DNA from: Tetragonia tetragonoides
Lineage: Eukaryota > Streptophyta > Magnoliopsida > Caryophyllales > Aizoaceae
Direction of reading: 5' to 3'
Assembly: GCA_038025085.1 (NCBI GenBank)
Contig: CM076139.1
Coordinates: 16,075,307 to 16,139,306 of the forward strand
Length of the DNA stretch: 64,000 nucleotides
Each line of letters opens with the position of its first letter. Position 1 is the first letter of the stretch. A program made the position numbers and the translations under genes. Below the pieces are notes generated by a model. The model made no database searches, was not told where the DNA came from, and saw only the letters and a program-made list of their open reading frames with translations. Shown in pieces: positions 1-11,502 of this stretch.

Positions 1-302
1 TTGATATGGGGTCTGTTCACCCTAACTGAAAAACGTTTATATTTATTATTGAAAGTTTATTTTTGTTGAACTTCGTTGAACTTTGATGAACTTTATTTAA
101 ATTTGTTGAACTTTGTTTATTTTTGTTGAATCTTGTTGATTCAAGTGTTTTTTATAACTAGTTTGTATATTGGTTTGTTTAACTTTGTTAAACTTTTTTT
201 AACTTTATTTAACTTTATGTATACTACCTATTTAAACATTACATGCTATTCAAACTTATTGAATCAATACATGTCACTAATAAACTTATTGAAATAAAGT
301 TA
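1..302. other. AT-rich flank with degenerate TTGAACTTT repeats
   Basis: No gene is visible. About 45-215 is built of loosely repeated TTGTTGAACTTTG and TTTAACTTTATT words. The stretch around 237-283 recurs, with a short insertion, at 657-719 on the other side of the solo LTR, so the LTR landed in or beside an older local duplication. Confidence 0.5.
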
Positions 303-618
303 TGTTAGAATAATCTAGAAAAATCATATCTAAGCTTAGTGCCTAGAAAGATCTAGATTAATACCTACCTAGACACATCTAGAATAATGTCTACCTAGAA
401 ATATCTAGAATAATAGTCTAGGATAATTATGAAGAAGACTCTAGACATAGAAAGATCTAGAGAATTGTCTACCACCCTACACCACTATAAATAGGGGTGA
501 TGTAAAGCATTTTGTGCACCAAGCAATACAATCATCTTTCCACATCTCTCTTAGCATTCATCTCTCTTCCTCCAACATACAATTACCTAGCCTAATATCC
601 TACAACGAAAACCTAACA
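303..618 (+). mobile_element. Solo LTR (316 bp) with target-site duplication
   Basis: The segment starts TGTTAG and ends CTAACA, a perfect 6-bp inverted terminal repeat of the TG...CA type. It is flanked on both sides by the 5-bp direct repeat AGTTA (298-302 and 619-623). A TATA box (CTATAAATA, 485-493) followed by a pyrimidine-rich leader gives the U3-R-U5 look of a retrotransposon LTR on the plus strand. No primer-binding site, internal domain or second LTR is adjacent, so this is a solo LTR left by recombination between two LTRs. The short length and TATA layout fit Copia-type elements, but the lineage is not proven. Confidence 0.85.
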
Positions 619-1002
619 AGTTAAATAAAGTTAAACAAAGTTCAACTGTAGCAAATCATTACATGCTACCTATATATAAACATATATGTATACTTATTGA
701 ATCAATACATGTCACTAATATTCTGATCATTCAATCAGAAAGATTATTGGTTGACTTTTTTGTTGTTAGGAAAATCAGAGTACCCACAACTCACCTTCAT
801 AAAATCAACAAATTTTTCAAAAGAGGCGGTGGCCATTCAAAACTCTAGACTTGGCGGCTACATCAAGATCGATTAGAACAACGAACAAATTGAGTTTCTC
901 CACTTTGTCTTAGTCTATATTTGAATCCTTTTCGACTTAACTTTAATCCGACCCATCATCAAAACCAGCAAGCCCCCTCTTTGCTCAAAAACTGCAGGAG
1001 CT
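619..1002 (+). other. 5' flank of the first alpha/beta-hydrolase copy
   Basis: There is no ORF of note. From about 829 onward the sequence is recognisably related to the region just upstream of the second hydrolase copy (about 11385-11500), including a shared GGCGGCTAC word and a shared TTTGCTC just before the start. The tandem gene duplication therefore included some of the 5' flank. Confidence 0.45.
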
Positions 1003-3024
1003 ATGAACCGGAACATATCAACTGCATCTGCCAGGTCCCACACTGACAATTCCAACCAAAAAAACTTCACCTCTTATTCAGGTTCTTAATCTTCTTATGT
1101 CTTTTCCTCTCTCATGTTCCATTTGATGACATTAAAGCTTGCCCATTTGCTAAAAAAAATTTAAAAAAATAAAAATAAAAATAGCCATCTTTATCTCATA
1201 AGAACCATTTTTTTTGGCCGGAAATGATTCACACATTTTATTCAAAAAAGTAACATACTATATATATGACACGATCTTGTTATTACTATTGTGTCCATAC
1301 GTAGAGTTATGCTTATGACTGCTTGTCTTTTTTAAAAATAGTACACTATACTTTTTTTTTTTATCGGAAAAGTAATACTCTAAATTTATTCCTTTGACAA
1401 TTGAGTAATTGACATTTTATCACACAAAAAAAAAAAAAAATTGATAATTGACAGGAAATCAAAATATTTCAGGCTTGTTTAAGAAACTTGTTCTGGTTGG
1501 CCTAGTTAGTCTCTTGGCATGGGCTTATCAAGCTACCCGCCCACCTCCCTCCAAAATTTGTGGAACTCCGAATGGTCCTCCAATCACTGCGCCGAGAGTT
1601 AAGCTTAGTGATGGAAGACACTTAGCCTACAAAGAGCATGGTGTTCCAAAGGAGAAAGCTAAGTACAAATTCGTTTTTGTCCATGGTCTTGACACCTACA
1701 GACATCATGCAGTTGTCGCAGACTTGCTTCCTCCGGTATTTTCTCTCTCAATTTCCGGCTCCTACAGTGTTACTTTTGACTGTCTTATCGTTAAAACGGT
1801 TTTACAAAAGACCTTTTGTCTTGATTTTCTGTGACTGTCTTGTAAGATTCCTCTGATCTTGTTTCATTTGTTGATTCTTGTAGAACACAGTTGAAAGCTT
1901 AGGCATATATATATTGTGTCCTTTGACCGGCCCGGATATGGAGAAAGTGACCCGAATCCAAATCGGACAGTAAAGAGCATGGCATTGGATATAGAAGAGT
2001 TTGCTGATCAATTAGAACTGGGAAAGAAGTTCTATGTGATGGGCTTCTCTATGGGTGGACAGGTTATATGGGGCTGCCTCAAATATATTCCACATAGGTA
2101 AAAGCTTGCTTAGTTATTTATGTGGATATAAAACTTAGTTCTATGTGATAGGCTCCACAGTAAATTGGGGTCACTTTTTCTTTATAAATGCAGGGTCACT
2201 TTTTATAAATAGTGAACTCGTCTCATAGAAAATTACGATAAAACCGTCGTATACAAGTTTTTGTGTTGATGAATATCGTCTCATTTCATGGAATAATCCC
2301 AATGATAATATTTTTCTTTCTGATAGGCTAGCAGGAGCAACATTACTAGCTCCTGTTGTGAACTACTGGTGGTCTGGCTTACCTGCTAACCTATCTACTG
2401 AAGCTTTCAACAAGCAATTACCACGGGATATATGGTCTCTTCGTGTGGCACATTATGCACCATGGTTAACTTATTGGTGGAATACTCAAAAACTTTTCCC
2501 TTCTATAACTGTGTTTGCTCATAGTCCTGAAAACTTTTCTCGCCAGGACAAAGAGCTTATTCTCTCCAGGACACAGATAGACGGGGTACGTACAAATCTT
2601 TGTTCTGCGATAATTTAATTGCATTATCATTACAAAGCGTGTATGTGTTCTTTTTCACTTACTCAATAATTAGTTTAGTTTAATTTAGTTCAGTGATCGA
2701 CTTTTTCTCTATCAGGCTCAAGTAAGACAGCAAGGAGAATTTGAGTCAATCCATCGCGACTTGATTGTTGGATTTGGAAATTGGGAATTTGATCCAACTG
2801 AATTGACAAATCCATTCCCAAACAATGAGGGGACTGTTCACCTCTGGCAAGGTGATGAAGACATACTTGTTCGAGTCGCATTGCAGCGTTATATAGCTCA
2901 GAAGCTCCCTTGGATTCACTACCATGAAATACAAGGTGCTGGACACATGTTTCCATATGCTTCTGGCATGAGTGACACCATTGTTAAAACACAATTATCA
3001 ATCGAAATTAGCAAGCCAATCTAG
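1003..3024 (+). pseudogene. Alpha/beta-hydrolase copy 1, frame-shifted
   Basis: This is a five-exon homologue of the intact gene at 11503-14767. Matching exons are 1003-1081, 1473-1735, 1884-2097, 2327-2585 and 2716-3024, with GT-AG introns at the same phases. The serine-nucleophile elbow (GFSMG), the acid region (GDEDILV) and the catalytic-His region (GAGHMF) can still be read in their exons. Two defects are visible. The ATG used by copy 2 has become ACTG here, leaving an in-frame ATG four codons downstream (1003). Exon 3 carries one extra AT pair in its ATATAT run (about 1905-1914), making it 214 nt instead of 212 and leading to a stop before the nucleophile. An AG at 1896-1897, 14 nt inside exon 3, would restore the frame if used as acceptor. 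Without such rescue the product would lack the catalytic core. The family is plant membrane-anchored alpha/beta-hydrolases of unknown substrate. Confidence 0.8.
2160..2280 (+). repeat. Dispersed repeat in intron 3 of hydrolase copy 1
   Basis: The words GGTCACTTTTT, GTCTCA and ACAAGTTTTTGTG appear in the same order as in a related stretch at about 19100-19215. The two look like members of one short dispersed repeat family. No terminal repeats or target duplication were identified. Confidence 0.35.
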
Positions 3025-3155
3025 TTATCTGTCATCAAAGATCAGGTTTTTGGTCACTGTATTACCCACAGTACTATTGTATACTCTGTATTGTCTACCA
3101 AAAAAGTTGTATTTGCTATGTTAAGTTTATTGTGCAAGTTGCACAACATTTTAAC

Positions 3156-3321
3156 GAGTTTAGATCCTCTACTGTTTCAGTAGGGGATCAATTTCTCTTC
3201 TCTCTATCTCTCTCCTCTAAACCCCTAAACCCCCCCTGTAATCCAAGAGAAAGACCAATTTTAGAGTGAGATTGCAAGGACTGCAGAGGATCCTTAAAGG
3301 AACAGTAGAGGATCCTCACCC
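3156..3321. mobile_element. MITE-like element (166 bp) with 9-bp target duplication
   Basis: The near-terminal inverted repeat GATCCTCTACTGTT (about 3162-3175) pairs with AACAGTAGAGGATC (3301-3314). The element is bounded by the direct repeat CATTTTAAC at 3147-3155 and 3322-3330. A second inverted GGATC/GATCC motif lies just inside each end. A 9-bp duplication fits Mutator-type elements; if it is really 8 bp plus a chance match it would fit hAT. It has no coding capacity and sits in the 3' flank of the first hydrolase copy. Confidence 0.7.
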
Positions 3322-3330
3322 CATTTTAAC

Positions 3331-4610
3331 ATAGTACTTGATACTCACTACAACCTTATAAGGCAGTTCATATATACGAGTCGAAACTCAAAACATCAAA
3401 AAAACACTCATAGTCATAAGAGTTGTAGCTCCAGACATCTCTAAAGATTCTATGATATGAGCTTGCCTGGATTTAGATAGACATATGGATCATGTTGTGT
3501 TTTAGTGATATTCAGAGGATCTTACAAAAAATACCAATCACACTTTATCAATTTGAGTGGTTTTCAACGTCTCTGTCACAAGAAAGAAAAAAAAAAGTGT
3601 ACAAGCAACAGGGTTTAGGACTTCATGGTTGATGATCTAGGAAAAGAATTTGGTCATATGAGGCAACTGGCTACCCATGTTAGAAGATTGGTGGTAATTG
3701 GTCAGCCAAAGGGGTCAAGGTCTCAATAAAAAAATTTATATATACTCTTTTTTGTACTTGTCAAGGATTCAAAGTCATTTTAATTTTTAATTAAGCTTAA
3801 TGTTAATGGTTAAGGGTGTTGCTGTAATAACACTTGTTACACCAAACAACAACCCTATTTAAGGGTCACTTTAAACAGTTTAGAGGCCACTTTGAAAGTG
3901 TATCATACAAGTTAGTATGACTTTAACTTTAAACCAATTTACGGAATTGAGCAGTTTGGGAGAATTGTAGGTAATTTTCACCCATCACAAATCACACAAT
4001 TAAGCGGTTGCAAACAAGAAGTGCCTAATGATATATATTCATGCTCCCATAGAAGCTTTCTCAAAGAGTTTCACTATCACCTAAGAAATCAAGTTTTAAG
4101 TTCAATGTTTCGGTCTCAAAGTCGCTTAGGACTATTATATATACCATAACGATTGCCTACCTACGATATTTTGACCATTAAATAATGACATACCTTTATT
4201 TCAATCTGATAGTTTTCGATAAAAATGCGTCGCCTTGTTGTCTTCTTTTCCAATAATATGACACTAACAAATACTATTGAAAAGTAGCTTAACTTATAAA
4301 TTTGTTTTAAAACAAAACCTAATCAGAAAAGTATACGATCTCCTCTTCCTAAACTCGATTGATTCGCCATTAGCTCAAGAATAATTGTCGTAGAATATGT
4401 CGTCTTTGTCCTAATGTTTAAAATTAAGGTGTTGGAACATTATGTCCCAGATTCGATATTTTTTCACCCAATGTATACGTAAATCGGTAAATTGTACAAA
4501 CATTTATGCCTTAGTTGAACCCAAAACCATAGTACTCACTCCATACCAAGTTTATCTTTACATTAGATTTTTCACAATCTCCAAGACACTACTTTGACCT
4601 TAAATATTTA
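3331..4610. other. Intergenic, no recognised feature
   Basis: AT-rich intergenic DNA without a convincing ORF, RNA gene or element boundary on either strand. Confidence 0.5.
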
Positions 4611-4862
4611 TGATTTTATAATTATAGAACTTATAATAAGATGATATTTTGAAAATACTATTTAAAATGAATCTAGCAATATTATTTTCGCATTGTAAAA
4701 CTTTGTAACTTTTCACAAATAAGTGGTCAAAATTTATGATTTCATAATTATAGAACTTATGATAAGATGATATTTTCAAAATACTATTTAAAATGAATCT
4801 AGCAATATTATTTTCACATAGTAAAACTTTGTAACTTTTTACAAATAAGTGGTCAAAGTTTA
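4611..4862. repeat. Two tandem copies of a 126-bp unit
   Basis: Positions 4611-4736 and 4737-4862 are nearly identical. Both contain ATTATAGAACTTAT, AAATGAATCTAGCAATATT and a closing AAGTGGTCAAA. This short duplication sits immediately left of the first (TA)n tract and is unrelated to the repeat array that follows. Confidence 0.75.
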
Positions 4863-4871
4863 CAAACTTTG

Positions 4872-4973
<102 letters not shown>

Positions 4974-5636
4974 GAGTTCTCACCAAGGTGGCATTGAATA
5001 AATAATAAATAGTCATAAATGCATGGGTGATTAAAAATAAATCAAAAATAATTTTATTTTATTTTAATAAAAAAACTTAAGTATTATATTTATTATCCTA
5101 AAAAGGTATATTATTTATTCATTAAAAATATAATTTCTTTGTTAAATGTGTGAAAAAGATTATTATAGTTCCTTGCTACTCCGTTATTCAACTTTATATA
5201 TTGATGTGATGAAATTTTTTTTATTATATTGATTCTAATAACATAGGATGATGAATAAGAACCAGTGCATCGCACGGGCACGAAATCTAGTATATATGTA
5301 AAATAGAGTTCTCACCAAGCATTGAATAAGTAATAAATAGCCATAAATGCATGGGTGATTAAAAAAAACTAAAAATAATTTTATTTTATTTTAATAAGAA
5401 ATAAGTAACATAAGAATTTTATTTATTATCTTAAATGTTTTTTATAAATTCACTAAAAATGTAATTTCTTTGTTAAATATATATTTTTTTGATAAAAAGA
5501 TTATTATTGTTCTTTGCTACTCCTATTATTCAACTTTATATATTGATATGATTAAAAAAAATTTATCATATTTCTTCTAATAACAGAGTGTGCATGATAA
5601 ACAAGAACTCGTACATCGCACGGGCATGAAATCTAG

Positions 5637-5807
<171 letters not shown>

Positions 5808-6705
5808 TGAGTTCTCACCAAGCATTGAATAGGTAATAAATATCCATAAATGCATGAGTGATTAAAAAGAAATTAAAAATAATTTTACTTTTTTAATAAA
5901 AAATAAGTAATATAAGTATTATATTTATTATCCTAAAAAATTTTTATAATACATTCACTAAAAATGTAATTTATTTGTTGAATGTGTTTTTATGGTTTGT
6001 TGATAAAAAGATTATTATTGTTCCTTGCTACACCTATTATTCAACTTTATATATTGATATGATTAAAAAGATTTATTGTATTTCTTCTAATAACAGAGTA
6101 TGCATGATAAACAAGAACCCGTGCATGGCAAGGGGACGAAAACTTTTTAGTACATACAGGATATATTCTAATGTTTCATCAATATAATGAGTTCTCACCA
6201 AGCATTCAGTAAGTAATAAATAGCCATAAATGCATGGATAATTAAAAAAAACTAAAAATAGTTTTATTTTATTTTAATAATAAATAAGTAACATACGTAT
6301 TATATTTATTATTCTAATTTTTTTTTATAAATTCACTAAAAATGTAATTTTTTTGTTAAATATGTTTTTTTTTTTGATAAAAAGATTATTATTGTTCTTT
6401 GCTAATCCTATTATTCAACATTAAATATTGATATGATTAAAACATTTTATGATATTTCTTTTAACAACAGAGTGTGCATGATAAATAAGAACCTGCGCAT
6501 AGCACGGATTGAGTTCTCACCAAGCATTGAGTAGGTAATAAATAGTCATAAATGCATGATGATTAAAAAGAAATTAAAAATAATTTTATTTTATTTTAAT
6601 AAAAAATAAGTAACATAAGTATTATATTTATTATCCTAAAAAAAATTATATATATATAATAATAACCTGCGCATAGCACGGATTGAGTTCTCACCAAGCA
6701 CGAAA

Positions 6706-6814
<109 letters not shown>

Positions 6815-7152
6815 GAGTTCTCACCAAGGTGGTATTGAATATGTAATAAATAGTCATAAATGCATTGGTGATTAAAAAGAAATTAAGAATATTTTGATTT
6901 TAAATTAATAAAAATAAGTAACATAAGTATTATATTTATTATCATAAAAAATATTAAATATTCACTAAAAATTAAAATTCTTTGTTAAAAGAGTTTTTTT
7001 CTTGATAAAAAAAGTTATTATTGTTCCTTGCTAGACTCCTATTATTCAACTTTATATATTGATGTGATTGAATTTTTTTTATTATTATATTGATTCTAAT
7101 AACGGAGGATGATAAACAATAACCCGTGCATAGCATGGGCACGAAATCTAGT

Positions 7153-7271
<119 letters not shown>

Positions 7272-10200
7272 AATTTGAGTTCTCACCAAGTATTGAATAT
7301 GTAATAAATAGTCATAAATGCATGAATGATTACAAATAAATTGAAAATAGTTTTATTTTTTAATAAAAAAATAAGTAACATAGGTATTATATTTATTATC
7401 CTAAAAAAATTATATTATACATTTACTAAAAATGTAATTTCTTTGTTAAATATTTCTTTTTTGTTGATAAAATGATTATTATTATTCCTTGCTACTCATT
7501 TTATTAAAATTTATTATATTTTATATTGATTTGATTAATTTTTTTTATTATATTTATTCTAATAACTAAGGATGATAAACAAGAACCCGTGCATCGCACG
7601 AGTACGAAATCTAGTCAATATATATATGTAAAATTGAGTTCTCACCAAGCATTGAATAGGTAATAAATAGCCATAAATGCATGGGTGATTAAAAAGAAAT
7701 TAAAAATAGTTTTATTTTATTTTAATAAGAGATAAGTAACATATGTATTTTATTTATTATCCAAAAAAAAAATAATATTATACATTCACAAAAAATGTAA
7801 TTTCTTTGTTAAGTGTGTTTTTTTTTTTTGTTGATCAATATCAATATATATATATATATATCACCAAATTGAGTTCTCACCAAGTATTGAATAAGTAATA
7901 AATAGACATAAATGCACGGATGATTAAAAAGAAACTAAAAATAGTTTTATTTTATTTTAATAAGAAATATGTAACATGTGTATTATATTTATTATCCCAA
8001 AAAAATATTATACATTCACTAAAAATGTAATTTCTTTGTTAAATGCATTTTATTTTTTGTTGATAAAAATATTATTATTGTTCTTTGATACTTATATTAT
8101 TCAACTTTACATATTGATATGATTAAATTTTTTTATTATATTTCTTCTAATAACGGAGTATGCATGATAAACAAGAACCCGTGCATCGCACGGGCACAAA
8201 ATCTAGTATATATGTATAATTGAGTTCTCACCAAGGTGCATTGAATAAGTAATAAATAGCAATCAATGCATGGGTCATTAAAATGAACTTTATTTTATGT
8301 TATTTTATTTTAATAAAAAAGTAATATAAATATTATATTTATTATCCTAAAAGAATATGTATAAAAATGTAATTTCTTTTTTAAATGTGTGAAAAAGATT
8401 ATTATTGTTCCTTACTACTTCTATTATTCAACTTTATATATTGATGTGATCAAAAATTTTTATTATATTGATTTTAATAATAGATTATGATGAACAAGAA
8501 CCTGTGCATCGCACGGGCATGAAATCTAGTATATATGTATAATTGAGTTCTCACCAAGGTAGCGTTGAATAGGTAATAAATAGTCATAAATGCACGAGTG
8601 ATTAAAAAGTAATCAAAAATACTTTTATTCTATTTTAATAAAGGAAAGTAACATAAGTATTATATTTATTATATATATTATATATTCACTATAAATTTAA
8701 TTGTTTTGTTACATGTATTTTTTTGCTGATAAAAAAGATTATTATTGTTCCTTGCTACTTCTATTATTCAACTTTATATATTGATATGAATAACCCCGTG
8801 CATCGCACGGACACGAAATCTAGTATATATGTATAATTGAGTTCTCACCAAGGTGGCATTGAATAAATAATAAATAGTCATAAATGCATGGGTGATTAAA
8901 AAGAAATCAAAAATACTTTTATTTCATTTTAATAAAAAATAAGTATTATATTTATTATCCTAATGAAGACATATTATTTATTCACTAAAAATGTTATTTC
9001 TTTGTTAAATGTGTGCAAAAAGATTATTATTGTTCCTTGCTACTCCTCTTATTTAACTATATATATTGATGTGATTAAATATTTTTTATTATATTGATTC
9101 TAATAATAGAGGATGATGAACAAGAACCCGTTCATCACCCGGACATGAAGTCTAGTATATATGTAAAATTGAGTTCTCACCAAGCATTGAATATGTAATA
9201 AATAGCCATAAATGCATAGGTGATTAAAAAGAAATTAAAAATAGTTTTATTTTATTTTAATAAGAAATAAGTAACATAAGCATTATATTTATTATCCAAA
9301 AAAAAGATATATTATACATTCACTAAAAATGTAATTTCTTTGTTAAATGTGTTTTATTTTTTTTGTTGATAAAATTATTATTATTATTGTTCTCTGCTAC
9401 TCCTACTATTCAACTTTACATATTGATATGATTAAATTTTTTTTATTATATTTCTTCTAATAATGGAGTATGCATGATAAATAAGAACCCGTGCATCGCA
9501 CGGGCACGAAATCTAGTCAATATATATATGTAAAATTGAGTTCTCACCAAGCATTGAATAGTTAATAAATAGCCATAAATGCACGGGTGATTAAAAATAA
9601 ATTAAAAATAATTTTATTTTATTTTAATAAGAAATAAGTAACAGAAGTTTTATATTGATTATCCAAAAAAAAAAATATTATATCATACATTCACTAAAAA
9701 TGTAATTTCTTTGTTAAATGTGTATTTTTTTTTTTTGCTGATAAAAATATTATTATTGTTCTTTGCTACTCCTATTATTCATCTTTACATATTGATATGT
9801 TTAAAAAATTTATCTATATTTCTTCTAATAACGGGGTATGCTTGATAAAGAAGAACCCGTGCATCGCACGGGCACGAGATTACTTTTATTTTATTTTGAT
9901 AAAAAAGTAACATAAGTATTATATTTATTATCCTAAAAAATGTATATTATTTATTCATTAAAAATGTAATTTCTTTGTTAAATGTGTGAAAAAGATTATT
10001 ATTGTTCCTTGCTACCCCTATTATTCAACTTTTATATATTGATGTGATTAAATGTTTTTAATTATATTGATTCTAATAACAGAGGATGATGAATAAGAAC
10101 CCGTGCATCGCACGGGCACGAAATCTAGGTAAAAAGTAATCATAAATGCATTGGTGATTAAAAAGAAATCAAAAATACTTTTATTTATTTTGATAAAAAA

Positions 10201-10780
10201 AAGTAACATAAGTATTATATTTAATTATTATCCTAATATATATATTCACTAAAATGTAATTTATTTGTTAATTTTTTTTTGATAAAAAGATTATTATTGT
10301 TTCTTGCTACTCCTATTATTCAACTTTATATATTGATATGATTAACTTTATTTATTATATTGATTCTAATAAAAGAGGATGATAAACAAGAACCCGTGCA
10401 TCGCACGGGCACGAAATCTAGTATATATGTAAAATTGAGTTCTCACCAAGCATTGAATAAGTAATAAATAGCCATAAATGCATGGGTGATTAAAAAAAAA
10501 CTAAAAATAGTTTTATTTGATTTTAATAAGAAATAAGTAACATAAGTATTCAATTTATTATCCTAAATTTTTTTATAAATTCACTAAAAATGTAATTTCT
10601 TTGTTAAATATGTTTTTTTTTTTATAAAAAGATTATTATTGTTTTTTGCTACTCCTATTATTCAACTTTATATATTGATATGATTAAATTTTTTTTTTTA
10701 TCATATTTCTTCTAATAACAGAGTGTGCATGATAAACAATGATAACAAGAACCCGTGCATCGCACGGGCATGAAATCTAG

Positions 10781-11502
10781 TGTAAAGATAAACTTGGGAC
10801 AAAGAGAGGCCCTGTGTGGTAATTGGTTGGTGACATTAGCTGTTGGCTGGTGGCTGGTGGCTGGTGGTCGGTGGCTGGTATTGTTAGCTGATTTGACCAG
10901 CTGGTAACATTGGATGTCTGGAAATAGATGTTTGGTAACATTGGCTGGTAACATTAGCTGGTTATATGTAAAATGATCTATAAGGACATTCATATGATTG
11001 AGGAATTTGATGGCATAGAAGTAAATAATTGTAAGTCTTGGACTATTATGTCATTAGACTACATTAATGCCACCAGCCAATACCTATAAGCCAACCTCCT
11101 TGACTTTTTAAAAGTTGGCTTGTGGGAACCCAAAAACCAATCTTATAAGCTAACACCCAAACACCAATATTAGATGATAGACTGATCAAACATCCAATTT
11201 TATCAAAAGCCACCCCACAAGCCAACATCCAAACACCTAATAAATAAGAGGAGAAGAAGATAGTAGTACTAGTACTAGTAAATTATTTGGGGCTTGAAAA
11301 AGAGAACACAATAATAATATTACTCTATTTGTTAGGAAAAGGCAAAAAAAAAAAAAAAAAAAAAAGCAGTAAGCTTAAAAACAATGGCCTTGGCCAGTCC
11401 AAAGTCCACACACGGCGGCTACAACAAGGAATTTGGTTTGTCTGGTGTCTAAATCTGAATCCCATCAAAATTCAAAGGCAAAGAAAGCTCTTTTGCTCGA
11501 AA
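10781..11502. other. Intergenic with GGTGGCT minisatellite; 5' flank of hydrolase copy 2
   Basis: About 10840-10880 holds a short run of TGGCTGGTGGC units, and GGTAACATTGGCTGG words recur to about 10965. The ORF read from this stretch on the minus strand is compositional only. About 11080-11250 has TTGGCTT/AAGCCAA words, perhaps a remnant of a short inverted-repeat element. A poly-A run sits near 11345-11365. From about 11385 the sequence is related to the 5' flank of hydrolase copy 1 and should hold promoter and 5' UTR; I see no clear TATA box. Confidence 0.4.

Noticed and set aside
303..618. Heat-shock elements in the solo LTR (many CTAGAA and TCTAGA words)
   Set aside because: The spacing does not give three alternating GAA/TTC units in a row as needed for a heat-shock element.
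10712..10993. Minus-strand ORF with SHRPPATSHQPT repeats
   Set aside because: It is read from the GGTGGCT minisatellite and the edge of the Helitron-like array.
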